A stretch of DNA of 64,000 bases from Paenibacillus agilis (GCF_007786455.1 NZ_VNJK01000001.1:1324074-1388073), one strand, 5' to 3'; shown: positions 1 to 9,396, counted from the stretch's first letter. Notes: a model not told the origin generated them from the sequence alone. Numbers and translations: made by a program.

Positions 1-1
1 C

Positions 2-1042
2 CAGTCTTCTAACTGGTCAATGGAGCTATTCTCACTACCTAAACGTATTCGTGGTAAAGGTCAAGATAGTGTAGAATTTGAAACGTTTAATTGGGAGAAG
101 TATGAAAGTTCTCCTGTCGTTCAGAAATATATACAAACCTATAGAGATTATATATGGTGGACCAAGCTGCGTATCCAGCAGCCCTATGATCTTATCCATG
201 CGCATCATCCAATTGCTGCACTAGCGATGAAGCGGATGTTCCCAGATACCCCGCTCATTGTGACAATTCATTCTAGTTATGAACAAGAGCTTATTTTAAA
301 TGAGCATATTAAGCCGGGGAGCATCGATCATAAATTTTTAACATCGATCTATAGAGAGCTGGAAGCGAAAGCAGATAAGATCATGACTGTGTCAGAGTCT
401 TTTAAGGCTTATTTGGCACCTTATGTCCAACAGCCTGAACAGATTGAAGTATTGTCTAATGGCTTTGATGAGAAGAGATTCAAGCCAATCGCCCATGATA
501 ACGAGGTACCTCAGTTAATTACGGTATGTCGTCTGGTTCCCGCGAAAGGAATAGATGTTCTGCTGCATGCTTGTGCGGAGCTGAAACGTAGAGGTTACCC
601 GTTTGTTCTCCATATTATCGGAGATGGTCCGATACGCGAGCAATTGGAAGAGATGGCGGTTGAACTAGAAATCTATGATGAAACAATATTTTACGGCTAT
701 ATGCTTCATCCCGAAGAGTTCATGCCGTTTTCCGATATTTTCGTTTTGCCATCTCGTGCAGAAGCGTTTGGTTCTGTATTTGCAGAAGCTGCTCTTTGCT
801 GGCTGGCGCTGGTAGGGACCAATGTGGGCGGAATTTCAGAACAAATCGAGGATGGCGTAAATGGCTTGTTAGTACCTCCTAATGATGTTGGAGCTTTGAC
901 CAATGCCATGGAGCGGGTTATAACGGATTCCTTTTTCCGCTATGAATTGGCGAGATCAGCATGGTCTAAGGCAAAGCAGGCTTATTCCTTATCGCGTGTT
1001 GTACACGAACTGAAGCAAATCTATCTTGCTTATAGAAAGTAA
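2..1042 (+). CDS. Glycosyltransferase family 4 (GT-B), 5'-truncated by window edge
   Basis: Transfers a sugar from a nucleotide donor, probably in envelope glycan or glycolipid synthesis. The reading frame is open to the left edge; the first ATG (20) is not the natural start, because the visible protein lacks the usual N-terminal strand and glycine-rich loop of the acceptor domain. It contains DLIHAHHP and VTIHSS of the N-terminal Rossmann fold, TVCRLVPAKGIDVLL at the start of the donor domain, and the family EX7E motif in SRAEAFGSVFAEA near residue 250. It ends with a normal GT-B C-terminal helix. Acceptor and donor sugars cannot be told from sequence. No terminator is obvious before the next gene. 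Confidence 0.85.
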   Translation, partial: QSSNWSMELFSLPKRIRGKGQDSVEFETFNWEKYESSPVVQKYIQTYRDYIWWTKLRIQQPYDLIHAHHPIAALAMKRMFPDTPLIVTIHSSYEQELILNEHIKPGSIDHKFLTSIYRELEAKADKIMTVSESFKAYLAPYVQQPEQIEVLSNGFDEKRFKPIAHDNEVPQLITVCRLVPAKGIDVLLHACAELKRRGYPFVLHIIGDGPIREQLEEMAVELEIYDETIFYGYMLHPEEFMPFSDIFVLPSRAEAFGSVFAEAALCWLALVGTNVGGISEQIEDGVNGLLVPPNDVGALTNAMERVITDSFFRYELARSAWSKAKQAYSLSRVVHELKQIYLAYRK

Positions 1043-1191
1043 ATAGAGGTTAGTAACGATAAGAAATTGATCAGAGTTAAAACGATAACGATAATGTAAA
1101 TATGCTTGTCTATAAAATAAGCCGATGCATGGCGATGCATCGGCTTATTCGTTATACTAGAGAGAAAGTATGTTCGTAAGGAGGGCTGCCT

Positions 1192-2541
1192 ATGAGCAGA
1201 ATGCTGCGGTTTATCCATGCGGCAGATCTTCACCTTGATAGTCCACTGCGTGGGCTGCAATCACTGCCGGATGTGCTGCAAGAGCGATTGGAGCAAGGCG
1301 TGTTCCGAGCGTGGGACAGACTTGTAGACTTGGCGATACAAGTAGAAGCGGATGCGGTTCTGCTAAGTGGAGATTTGCATGATAGCACTCATCGTTCGTT
1401 AAGAGCGGTATGGCGGCTAGAGCGAGGTATGAAACGGCTATCCGAGAATGGAATAGCTGTGTTTATTATACATGGCAATCACGATCCATTGACGGAAGAA
1501 GAACGTTGGTCATGGCCATCTGGGGTAACTGTTTTTGGTACAGATGAGCCATCTTGTCATTTGATATATGATCGTTCTGGAAAGCCTGTTGCTGTTGTAA
1601 CAGGTATGTCCTATGGGCAAAAAGCAGTTTACGACAATATCGCCCTGCACTATCCTGATCAGCCAGAGCGTCATGTGAAGGAATCATTGCAAGCGGGTGA
1701 GCGTGTGGGCGACGGAAATAGGATGGCATCGTCAGAGCGATTGTATCGTATCGGCATGCTCCATGGAACGGTTGATGGACGTGCTGAACATGATCCATAT
1801 GCCCCGTGTTCACGAGGAGACTTGATTCGAAAAGATTATGACTATTGGGCACTAGGTCATATCCACAAGCGGGAAGTGATGCAGGAACAGCCTTATATTG
1901 TATATGCCGGTAATATTCAGGGCAGGCACATCAAGGAAACAGGTGCGAAAGGCGTTTACGTGGTAGACGTACTAGAGGATGGGACAAGCGAGCTTGTTTT
2001 TCACCCGTTGGACGATGTTAGATGGTTTGATGAAAGCTTATCTTTACAGTCAATAGAGACGAAACAGGAATTGTTGGAGTCTATGTTTGCTTCTATAGAG
2101 GGGTTGCGTGGAACAGACCGATTGAGTTGTGCTCGGCTAACCTTGATTGGTTCAACACCGCTGCATTCAGAACTCAAACGTGGCAGATTGGCAAGCGAGC
2201 TGGAAGAGGCCTGGAGAGAGGCAGAACGGCTTCGATTAGAAGAAGGACTTGATGCGGTGTGGCCAATTCAGCTTCGTATACATAGCCAAGCTGTCGTTGA
2301 CATGGGGGCATGGAGGGAATCGGAATCTTTTGCAGGTGAGCTCATCCGAATGACGGACAACGTATGCGAGTCTGATGAGGCGGTTGACGAGCTTATACAG
2401 GAAGCATTGCTAACTTTAGGTGGGAATGCTAAGTTGCAACAATGGCTGGGAAGTCAGTCTATAGAAGTTCGGCGTAAATGGCTGGCAGAAGCATTGGTAT
2501 TGGCGGTCGATATGCTGCAGGGAGAGGAGCAGCTGACATGA
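1192..2541 (+). CDS. yhaO: Metallophosphoesterase / DNA repair exonuclease YhaO (SbcD-like)
   Basis: Calcineurin-like phosphoesterase of the SbcD/Mre11 type, expected to be the nuclease partner of the SMC-like ATPase encoded next. Metal-binding motifs appear in order: ADLHLDSP near the start, LSGDLHD near residue 63, HGNHD near 95, MLHGTVDG near 187 and ALGHIHK near 220. The C-terminal third is the charged capping region. A strong AAGGAGG lies 7-13 bases upstream of the ATG. The stop overlaps the next start as ATGA, so translation is probably coupled. In Bacillus the homologous pair is yhaO-yhaN; yhaM is not seen here. The 449-residue length is slightly above the Bacillus protein. Confidence 0.9.
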   Translation: MSRMLRFIHAADLHLDSPLRGLQSLPDVLQERLEQGVFRAWDRLVDLAIQVEADAVLLSGDLHDSTHRSLRAVWRLERGMKRLSENGIAVFIIHGNHDPLTEEERWSWPSGVTVFGTDEPSCHLIYDRSGKPVAVVTGMSYGQKAVYDNIALHYPDQPERHVKESLQAGERVGDGNRMASSERLYRIGMLHGTVDGRAEHDPYAPCSRGDLIRKDYDYWALGHIHKREVMQEQPYIVYAGNIQGRHIKETGAKGVYVVDVLEDGTSELVFHPLDDVRWFDESLSLQSIETKQELLESMFASIEGLRGTDRLSCARLTLIGSTPLHSELKRGRLASELEEAWREAERLRLEEGLDAVWPIQLRIHSQAVVDMGAWRESESFAGELIRMTDNVCESDEAVDELIQEALLTLGGNAKLQQWLGSQSIEVRRKWLAEALVLAVDMLQGEEQLT

Positions 2542-5500
2542 GGATAGAACGTGTGGATATAGAGCGGCTCGGGCATTTATACGATAAGTCCTACTCCTTC
2601 TCGACTCATGGCTTGACGGTAATCTTGGGTCCAAATGAATCGGGGAAAAGTACGATAACAGATGCGATAAAAATGATGCTTTACGGTAGGCCGAAACGAA
2701 CCTCGGATAGATATGGTTTAGCTGGCGAGCAAGTGTTTGCAGGACGAATGGAAGCAGCGGATGCTCATGATCGTAGATGGCTGCTCACTCGCTCCAACAA
2801 TAAGGCAGACGGCGGCACTGCAATTCAAAGGTTGAGCAATGATGGAGCGATACATGAATTACGTCAATCGGATATGGAGCGGGAACTGTTAGGCGGCGTA
2901 CATCCTGAATTGTTCTGTCGTCTTTTCGCTATTTCTCTCGATGAGCTGCATGCTGTACATACGTTGCAAGGAGATGAGCTGCGTGCATTTATGTATGACA
3001 GCGGATTTCAAGCGGGGCGTTCGGTCGTATTAAGCGAACAGTCTCTGCAGCAGGAGCTGGAGAGACTATACAAGCAGCGCGGACGCACACAGCCGATAGC
3101 AGTCACTTTGAATAATATAGACCGTGTACATAAAATGAAGCGGGATGCGGATCGATTGCAAGGGAAGCTGCAATTGCTTTATGAGGAGCAGGAGCAATTG
3201 AAACAGCTGCGTTCTAATTTGCATGATGAACGTGCGCAGTGTAAGCAGGCAAGGGGCTGGACAGAACGAGCTCTTCATATTTCGGATGACTGGGTCCACT
3301 TACTTTCGATAAAGGGGCAGCTCACTGACTTGCAATCTTCCGCATCATGGCATACAGCTTGGGATGAGCGTTGGGAGACATTCTCGCGTGAACGTGAGCG
3401 TTTGGAGCTTCGCGAAGAGCAAGTAGAATTGGATAAGCAGAGGATCATACTGGAACTAAGGAGGCTTTCTCCACGTAAAGAAGTGTTACAATTTTCGGCT
3501 GAAGTGAAGCGATTGGTCAGCATGGTCGAAACGGTAAGGCACTGGGCGGATTCTGCACGTGAATTAACACAGGAGATAGATAGCTGTGAAGCAGACTTGC
3601 AATTGCTGGCGCGACAATCTGGAGCTAACTGGACTGCAGAACAGCTTTACGAGAAGGATTGGCCCTCTTCACTGGGACATGAAGTTGAAAGCATGCAGTT
3701 GGAATCTGAACGTATTCTTAGAGATAAGCACACTGCTTCTCAAGAACATGCTCGAAAGCTGCGGGAATATAGTGAGCTGACAAGCGGCTTTGAACAAGCG
3801 AAATTAGCATGTGAAGCACATAGGTTGGCAGGCGCAGCACATAGTGGGTGGTCACCTGCAGGTAGTGAAATTGATCGTATACAGCGTTTGTGGGCTCAAT
3901 TGCAGGATGCAGAAGAGCGGTTGCTCCGTTATTCGAATTCGATGGCGCCCGTGAGCGTTGGGCAACATGAATCGGCATCGGATGATGGAAGCAATGGAAG
4001 CCTATCTTATCGAGGTGGTCGAGCTGCTCGCAATAGCCGTAAGACAGGCCAGTCGTCGAATCGTATTACAGCATATATTTTGATGTTAATGGGTACTTGT
4101 ACAGCTGCTGTATTAGGATTTAACGGACTGTGGTTAGCAGCGGGTGTGTTATTTATCATTGGTATCGTTGGAGCTTCTATTTCTTTGTTCTTACTAGGCG
4201 AAAGGAAGCAGGAGCTTTCTGAGCACCCGGCTATGCCCACAGATGCCTCGCATGCAGAAACGGCGCAGCAAATTACTGTCATAAGAGAAGAGATTGTGAA
4301 AGGTTTGAAACCTGTTCTAGCTACTGTTTCTGCTCAACACCAAGGCGAGCGGAAAGAAATGATCGTGCAATCAGCGTGGCAAATGGTGTTGGACTGGAAG
4401 GAAGAAGGGCTGCGGTTGGAACGTAGACAACAGTTGTCTGCCGATGAGGTGGAACAAGCGGGACGCCGCATTCGCATATCGGCTCAAGAAGTAGAGGCCG
4501 CTATTCAAAACGCAGAGCTGCATAATCAAGTATGGCAGACGTGGCTTCAAGAGCATGCCTTGCCAGAATCGTGGAGTCCTGCAAGTGTTCAGGAGCATTT
4601 GCGTCGCGTTGAACAAGCCATCCAGCTTCAACAGCAGACACAAAGGCTGCGTGAACGTGAGCTTCGATTGTGGGATCAAGTTCAATCTTATTGGAATGAA
4701 TGTTATCGGATAATGAAACAAGCCAATCAAGCGGTTCAATCGGCAGGCGATGAATATGCAACGAGTGTGGGCATCACGGGCATCACCATCGACTCTAAAC
4801 TGATTCCTGCTGTGTCAATTGACAGTAAGCGATGGATCGAATTAAGGGAGCTTCTATTTTCTTCAATTGCCCATTTACAAGAGCAGATGGAGCAGGAAGA
4901 ACACACATTTGTTACGTTCCGCCAGCTTGAACAACAGCGTCGTGAGCTCGAATTAAAACATGAAGAATTGCAAGCAGAGCGAATTCAAGCATCCCGTATG
5001 TACCAGCAATTATGGGAAGAGGCGGGGACGTCAGGTGAAGATGAGTTTCTTGCGCTTCAACGTCAAGCGGCAGCGTACAGGCAATTGCGTACAGAATTAC
5101 GTCAAGTAGAGGCGATTTGCTATCGTGGCGGCACCGAAGCAGAATTCATTCCGATAGAGGCGCTGCTCATAAAGCATGATAAGCAGGCACTTGCACAGAG
5201 AGTGGATATGCTTCTAGAGCAAGTCCGGCGTCATGAAGAGCAGCAGCGTGAAGTAGAACAGAAATTTGGTCGGATACAACAGGAGATCGATAGTGTAAAG
5301 CAGCGTATTATGAGTGAGCATATTGTTCAAGAGCAAGCCTCGTTAGAAGCGAAGCTTGATGCACAGACTGAACGATATGCGGTTCATGCCATTGCGAAGA
5401 CGTTGATAAGGCGCACACGGCAACGATATGAAGAGGAGAAGCAGCCACTTGTGTTTCAACGTGCGAGTCATTATTTACAGCGGATGACGGAAGGGCGATA

Positions 5501-5840
5501 TGTGCGAGTGCTGACGCCATTTGGCAGTGAATCCATCTCTGTTGAGCGCAAAGATGGGAAATTGTTCGACAGCCTTCAATTAAGCAGGGGAACGGCGGAG
5601 CAGGTCTATTTGGCGATGCGCTTTGCTTTGGCAGATGGAATGTCTGAGCGCACGGCGCTTCCGTTTGTGTGGGATGATATATTTGTCAATTTTGATGAAG
5701 CTCGACTTCGTGCGACACTGGCTTGTTTGCCGGAACTGCTTGTCAGCCATCAAGTAATTTGGACAACTTGTCACACGCATATGGTGGACGTACTATTGGA
5801 TATTGTACCGGATGCTCATGTGTTGAAAGTAGACGGATAA
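2538..5840 (+). CDS. yhaN: SMC/Rad50-like AAA ATPase YhaN
   Basis: Large ATPase partner of the upstream nuclease, probably acting on DNA ends. The chosen ATG at 2538 overlaps the yhaO stop by four bases and is preceded by GGAGAGGAG. The N-terminal half-site contains GPNESGKST near residue 35. A long charged, Gln/Glu-rich coiled coil follows. At roughly residues 507-554 there are two hydrophobic segments, a hairpin that would place the middle of the coiled coil in the membrane, as known for YhaN. The C-terminal half-site has a signature-like LQLSRGTAEQ near 1013 and Walker B FVWDDIFVNFDEAR near 1040. The 1100 residues exceed the about 960 of Bacillus subtilis, through extra coiled coil. Confidence 0.9.
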   Translation: MRIERVDIERLGHLYDKSYSFSTHGLTVILGPNESGKSTITDAIKMMLYGRPKRTSDRYGLAGEQVFAGRMEAADAHDRRWLLTRSNNKADGGTAIQRLSNDGAIHELRQSDMERELLGGVHPELFCRLFAISLDELHAVHTLQGDELRAFMYDSGFQAGRSVVLSEQSLQQELERLYKQRGRTQPIAVTLNNIDRVHKMKRDADRLQGKLQLLYEEQEQLKQLRSNLHDERAQCKQARGWTERALHISDDWVHLLSIKGQLTDLQSSASWHTAWDERWETFSRERERLELREEQVELDKQRIILELRRLSPRKEVLQFSAEVKRLVSMVETVRHWADSARELTQEIDSCEADLQLLARQSGANWTAEQLYEKDWPSSLGHEVESMQLESERILRDKHTASQEHARKLREYSELTSGFEQAKLACEAHRLAGAAHSGWSPAGSEIDRIQRLWAQLQDAEERLLRYSNSMAPVSVGQHESASDDGSNGSLSYRGGRAARNSRKTGQSSNRITAYILMLMGTCTAAVLGFNGLWLAAGVLFIIGIVGASISLFLLGERKQELSEHPAMPTDASHAETAQQITVIREEIVKGLKPVLATVSAQHQGERKEMIVQSAWQMVLDWKEEGLRLERRQQLSADEVEQAGRRIRISAQEVEAAIQNAELHNQVWQTWLQEHALPESWSPASVQEHLRRVEQAIQLQQQTQRLRERELRLWDQVQSYWNECYRIMKQANQAVQSAGDEYATSVGITGITIDSKLIPAVSIDSKRWIELRELLFSSIAHLQEQMEQEEHTFVTFRQLEQQRRELELKHEELQAERIQASRMYQQLWEEAGTSGEDEFLALQRQAAAYRQLRTELRQVEAICYRGGTEAEFIPIEALLIKHDKQALAQRVDMLLEQVRRHEEQQREVEQKFGRIQQEIDSVKQRIMSEHIVQEQASLEAKLDAQTERYAVHAIAKTLIRRTRQRYEEEKQPLVFQRASHYLQRMTEGRYVRVLTPFGSESISVERKDGKLFDSLQLSRGTAEQVYLAMRFALADGMSERTALPFVWDDIFVNFDEARLRATLACLPELLVSHQVIWTTCHTHMVDVLLDIVPDAHVLKVDG

Positions 5841-5862
5841 AACGAAATATAGAAGCTGTTTG

Positions 5863-5907
5863 AGGACAAGTCTATTGAAAGATAGGCTTGTCCTTTAGTT
5901 TTATTTT
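5863..5907 (+). terminator. Rho-independent terminator after yhaN
   Basis: An 11-bp stem (AGGACAAGTCT with AGGCTTGTCCT, one G-U pair) with a 10-base loop is followed by a T-rich run. It lies 23 bases after the yhaN stop and closes the yhaO-yhaN operon. Confidence 0.75.
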
Positions 5908-5923
5908 TAAATTAGAATTATTA

Positions 5924-5952
5924 TTGATAAGTTGGTTAGGATGTGTTATCTT
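5924..5952 (+). promoter_or_regulatory. Sigma-A-type promoter of the Fur-like gene
   Basis: TTGATA (5924-5929) and TATCTT (5947-5952) are separated by 17 bases. The expected start site near 5959 lies just upstream of the Fur box at 5968. The -10 is not ideal, so this is a prediction from spacing and position. Confidence 0.5.
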
Positions 5953-5967
5953 ATAGTAAGAACAAAG

Positions 5968-5982
5968 TGATAATAATTATCA
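5968..5982. promoter_or_regulatory. Fur box, perfect 7-1-7 inverted repeat
   Basis: TGATAATAATTATCA is a perfect palindrome around one central base and equals the Bacillus Fur 7-1-7 consensus (PerR and Zur boxes differ at the second and third positions). It sits just after the predicted promoter and about 135 bases before the Fur-like gene, where a bound repressor would block early elongation. This suggests iron-dependent control of that gene. Confidence 0.75.
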
Positions 5983-6117
5983 TCTAATAATAAATATGTA
6001 TATATACCATTGATACACGAAGTCATGCGAAGCGGTAATTGGAACTTTTGTGGCTGCAGCTGAATGAGATGATAAGGTGATTCATAATCAAGGTTAACAA
6101 TGATTGGAGGAATTCCA

Positions 6118-6345
6118 TTGACGAAAAGGCAAAGTATTGTACTTTCCATGCTGAAGCGTACATGGTCGCCAACGACGGCAATAGATATTTATACAGCGCT
6201 TCATAAGGAGAATAGGCATGTTTCACTATCTACGATATATTTGAGCCTGAAACTATTCGTAAAAGAAGGCTGGGTAGAAGAGATAGATGGTGAAGGATCA
6301 TCGAAGTATTACGTGGTTAACGGAGAATCGTTGATTGGGGCATAG
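6118..6345 (+). CDS. Stand-alone Fur-type winged-helix DNA-binding protein
   Basis: The 75-residue product matches only the N-terminal winged helix of Fur/PerR/Zur proteins: LTKRQSIVLSMLK (helix 1), the helix pair around TAIDIYTALHKEN, recognition helix VSLSTIYLSLKLFVKEG, and wing strands EEIDGEGSSKYYVV. The family normally continues with a His/Cys-rich dimerisation and metal-binding domain of about 60 residues; here the frame stops just before it. TTG at 6118 is preferred over ATG at 6100 because GGAGG at 6106-6110 lies at correct spacing before the TTG. No downstream continuation of the missing domain is seen. It could be a decayed gene, a small accessory regulator, or a dimerisation-free competitor of Fur. 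Confidence 0.75.
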   Translation: MTKRQSIVLSMLKRTWSPTTAIDIYTALHKENRHVSLSTIYLSLKLFVKEGWVEEIDGEGSSKYYVVNGESLIGA

Positions 6346-6450
6346 AGCATAGAGTTTGAAGATAATCATTCACACATCGTTTATTTGGGCGGCAAATGGA
6401 TAAGAGACGAGTTGTGGAGGAACAGACTAGGAAGATTGATTATAAATAGT

Positions 6451-6486
6451 AAGCCTGTCGGGTTTGTCCTGACAGGCTTTTTTTAT
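6451..6486 (+). terminator. Rho-independent terminator after the Fur-like gene
   Basis: A 9-bp perfect stem AAGCCTGTC / GACAGGCTT with an 11-base loop is followed by eight T residues. It lies between the Fur-like gene and the convergent permease gene; only the + strand has the T run. Confidence 0.85.
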
Positions 6487-6493
6487 AAAAGGA

Positions 6494-7615
6494 TTAGTAT
6501 CGATTGAACGGATTGGATTTGGAGCGTAGTAGTTTGAATGTACCGGACCCCCGCATTAAGTCAGCAGGTGGCGCTTGAGGGATCGTTTCCGGTTTGATTC
6601 GGATGAGCAAATACATCCATAAAATACTAAACATGCCGAATACGGGATATAGAAATGCTACTAGTGGTTTAAATCCGAACTGACTCATAACGAAGCAGAA
6701 TAACATTAACCCAGCGATAACGAGCTTGGGAGGCAGCTTGAAGCGCTGGCGAATTTGTAAGGAAACGCCGTATACGTCTGCGAGGAAGGTAGTGAATATT
6801 TCTGAGAAAATAAGCACGATATACACGATTTGAATAAACATACTCAGTCCATCTGCGATATGGCCCATTGGAATATCATATTGAGTGATGCCAGGCATAT
6901 GGGCAGATAGTGCGAAGTGCCCAGCAAACAGCATGCCTCCTATCATAATGCCTCCTATCCATCCTCCCCAGCGAATGACTTTTTCATCTCGCATCGAGGC
7001 GCCTAATGGTACGAGAACAGCTTGAGCCATGGCTAGATTGAAGGCGCTATAGAGAATAGGGGCAGACCATGCCGCATAGAGTGGCTTGTCGCTTATTAAC
7101 ATAAACGCGTTTGAGGTGCTCGGCATTTCGATCGTATCCCATAGTATAAAAGCAGTAAAAATAAGCATTGTAGGTACGACGATAGAGTTTAAATGCAAGA
7201 TCGCATTCATTCCCCGATTCAGTACGAAGTAGGCAGCAATCATCGTAAGGAGCAGTCCTGTCTGGTAGTGCATATTTAGATGTTCTACGAAAATAGACCC
7301 GGCACCAGCTAACATAACTCCATTGACGCTTATAAGTACGATTAACGTAAACATGCTAATATGCTTTCCCGTGCGTTGGCCAAATAAAGCGATATTGACA
7401 TCTTCATAGGATTGAGCCTGAAGACGATTGGCAATGAGCATAAGTTTGGTACCAAGCCAAATAAATAGGATGCTGGCTATAAATATCGTAATCATGGCTA
7501 ATCTACCATAGGACGTAAAGAACTGGACGATTTCCTGCCCTGTTGCAAACCCAGCACCGACAACGGTACCAATGTATGTAAACGAGATTTGCATAATTCG
7601 AAGTAATGACTTCAT
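6494..7615 (-). CDS. ykvI: YkvI-family integral membrane permease
   Basis: Polytopic membrane protein with about ten hydrophobic segments. The N-terminal SFTYIGTVVGAGFATGQE is characteristic of the YkvI group, related to the APC-type amino acid/Na+ transporter fold; the substrate is unknown. The ATG at 7615 is chosen because AAGGAGGT stands just upstream at correct spacing; the 33 residues available before it are polar and atypical. The gene is monocistronic and convergent with the Fur-like gene, whose terminator lies a few bases past the stop. Confidence 0.8.
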   Translation of the reverse strand: MKSLLRIMQISFTYIGTVVGAGFATGQEIVQFFTSYGRLAMITIFIASILFIWLGTKLMLIANRLQAQSYEDVNIALFGQRTGKHISMFTLIVLISVNGVMLAGAGSIFVEHLNMHYQTGLLLTMIAAYFVLNRGMNAILHLNSIVVPTMLIFTAFILWDTIEMPSTSNAFMLISDKPLYAAWSAPILYSAFNLAMAQAVLVPLGASMRDEKVIRWGGWIGGIMIGGMLFAGHFALSAHMPGITQYDIPMGHIADGLSMFIQIVYIVLIFSEIFTTFLADVYGVSLQIRQRFKLPPKLVIAGLMLFCFVMSQFGFKPLVAFLYPVFGMFSILWMYLLIRIKPETIPQAPPADLMRGSGTFKLLRSKSNPFNRY

Positions 7616-7791
7616 AGTGGGGTAACCTCCTTGAGCTATGTTGTACTTGTCCGAAGCAAGCTCATGATTAGATGTATGCCAGAAAGTAGTTGGACATGAC
7701 TTGAAAAGGGACAAGAATAGCTATCATGACTTGTGAGCGGTTAGGCAAAGTACAATAGAGGAGTTAGCGAGTAGTGGCTGGGAAGAACGCC

Positions 7792-7831
7792 AAAAAACCC
7801 TCTCGAAGCGCTGCAGGGATTCGAGAGGGTT
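7792..7831 (-). terminator. Rho-independent terminator after the lipoprotein gene (- strand)
   Basis: A 12-bp perfect stem AACCCTCTCGAA / TTCGAGAGGGTT with an 11-base loop reads, on the - strand, into a run of six T residues. It follows the lipoprotein gene at 7894. Confidence 0.85.
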
Positions 7832-7893
7832 GCTAATGGAAGGAATGTATTAACATCTTATAAAGTACAGAATAAGATAAGTTACTTGAAAGA

Positions 7894-8481
7894 TTAAGCG
7901 GGATGAGAAAATAATTTAACGGATTGGATAATCTGTGTCTTTGGATCCAGATCTAAGCGCAATAAAGCATCGTCTCCTGCATAACTCCATACGTAGCCAG
8001 TATTTCGATCAGGCTTACCGAGCACTTTCTCGGCAGTGCCTTGATGGTCGCCTACTTTAAGCCCTTCGATACCAGTTGACTGCCCTGCGCCAGATACTTC
8101 AACAAAAGCGATATGTCCGTTCTCCATGCATCCAACTGTATATCCATCATATTCCCATACTTCGATCTTAGGTGTGTCATCCATAATAAACTGTGCCTGT
8201 GGCTTTCCCAATTGTTTGGCGATTTCTTTCTCCGTGGAGGTTAAAGATAATCCTAGAAGCTTAGGTGAATTGCGATCGAACGAGTCACCTTCTTGTTGTT
8301 TGTCCTTGGGAGCTGTTGTGGATGTATCGTTATTAGATTGAGACGAAGGGTTATTGGAATGGTTGTCCACTTCTTTACTATGTGTGCTTTCTTGTTCAAC
8401 TCGACATCCTGCTAGTACGCTTATGATGAGCGAGAATGTCATGAGAACAAGAAGGGTACGACGCCACTTTCGCATCATCAT
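7894..8481 (-). CDS. Putative lipoprotein with two LGKP-type repeats
   Basis: Exported lipoprotein: positively charged N terminus, hydrophobic helix and lipobox LAGC with Cys near residue 26, then a Ser/Asn/Thr/Gln-rich linker to about residue 70. The mature domain has two related repeats, one around LLGLSLTSTEKEIAKQLGKP and one around IEGLKVGDHQGTAEKVLGKP. This G-x-x-x-G...LGKP pattern resembles the CAP-associated N-terminal domain in the protein at 10939-11979, so the fold may be shared. The function is unknown. GGGAGG lies 7 bases before the ATG. A strong terminator follows. Confidence 0.75.
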   Translation of the reverse strand: MMMRKWRRTLLVLMTFSLIISVLAGCRVEQESTHSKEVDNHSNNPSSQSNNDTSTTAPKDKQQEGDSFDRNSPKLLGLSLTSTEKEIAKQLGKPQAQFIMDDTPKIEVWEYDGYTVGCMENGHIAFVEVSGAGQSTGIEGLKVGDHQGTAEKVLGKPDRNTGYVWSYAGDDALLRLDLDPKTQIIQSVKLFSHPA

Positions 8482-8709
8482 GTTTGCCTCCCTTAACCGC
8501 CACGCGACGGATCTATCCTATATTACCCCATATCGAAGAGTAGAATCAAATATAGGCTAAAGTTGTGTTGTATGTTTCATTTGATAAACTATATATCGTT
8601 TTAGACGCATAAATCTCCATTTTGTTGCAGAAGAATAGCAATTGTTTACTTTTCTCATTGTGCATTGTTGGCATATAATAATAAGTAAGCAGGAGAGGGG
8701 GCTGAGCAA

Positions 8710-9036
8710 ATGGTACAGGAAACAACCGTTCCATTTATGCAGGGCAAAGTGTCAGAGGCTAAGGTGCATTTCGAACGTGCATTAGATTGCAAACACACAG
8801 AATTTGATGATCTGTATCCTTATATGATAGAGCATCCCCAGTTTTTTTGGTACAAACGCTACGTGGCATGGTCAGAGCTTCTGACAATCGTGAAGTTATG
8901 CCAGGAGTTAGATGTGCCTTGGAGACATCTGTTCAGTGTGCAGCAAGCGGAATACGTCGATAAACGTGTGATGTCAGCAAAAGTGCTGGATTACTGGTTT
9001 GAGAAGAATGATACACGCGAACATGTTGGACATTAA
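8710..9036 (+). CDS. Hypothetical 108-residue soluble protein
   Basis: Not recognised. The product is acidic to neutral, rich in aromatic residues and His (HPQFFWYKRYVAWSELL), with no signal peptide or membrane segment. AGGAGAGGGGG lies at 8691-8701, about 9 bases before the ATG, and codon use is like the neighbours, so it is very probably a real gene. A 10-bp hairpin with no T run follows at 9053-9094. Confidence 0.6.
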   Translation: MVQETTVPFMQGKVSEAKVHFERALDCKHTEFDDLYPYMIEHPQFFWYKRYVAWSELLTIVKLCQELDVPWRHLFSVQQAEYVDKRVMSAKVLDYWFEKNDTREHVGH

Positions 9037-9052
9037 TAGCTAAGCATGTTTA

Positions 9053-9094
9053 AGAGGCCTGTGGAGCAGAGCGTTGTGTGCTTGACAGGCCTCT
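9053..9094 (+). terminator. Stem-loop after the 108-residue gene, weak terminator
   Basis: The 10-bp perfect stem AGAGGCCTGT / ACAGGCCTCT has a 22-base loop but no clear U tract, so termination is uncertain. Confidence 0.4.
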
Positions 9095-9162
9095 AAGCAT
9101 ATATATTGGATTGAAGGTGCAAGTCAATTATTTTGATGCTTAATCGGAAGAAGGAGTATTTT

Positions 9163-9396
9163 ATGATGGATGAATTGGTGTTGGACCAGTATCGCAACGA
9201 TGGGACTTTTGTCCGTGTCGTTAGAGATTTTTTAGAGATAAATGATGTGAAAGGTTATGTTGTGGCTTGGGATGACGAAACCGTTATGATTCGTAGACGG
9301 AACCGACGGGTGGTTAAACTAAAACGCAGCTACGCTATACAACGGATGGATGAGCCAAGACAACTGCCTCCTGGTTTATTGGAGGATCTGGACTAA
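9163..9396 (+). CDS. Hypothetical 77-residue protein
   Basis: Not recognised. A short basic and acidic protein with a strand-rich middle (VKGYVVAWDDETVMIRRRNR) suggestive of a small beta-barrel or RNA-binding fold; that is a guess from pattern only. ATG at 9163 is preferred to the TTG at 9133 because AAGGAG (9151-9156) lies six bases before it. It ends PPGLLEDLD. No signal peptide. Confidence 0.55.
   Translation: MMDELVLDQYRNDGTFVRVVRDFLEINDVKGYVVAWDDETVMIRRRNRRVVKLKRSYAIQRMDEPRQLPPGLLEDLD

Noticed and set aside
1076-1100. GATAACGATAATG as a Fur box after the glycosyltransferase
   Set aside because: Only a partial match with no inverted symmetry and no promoter at the right distance.
7615-7714. 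33-residue N-terminal extension of the YkvI-type permease
   Set aside because: The internal ATG at 7615 has a perfect AAGGAGGT and starts the conserved hydrophobic part; the extension lacks a ribosome binding site.
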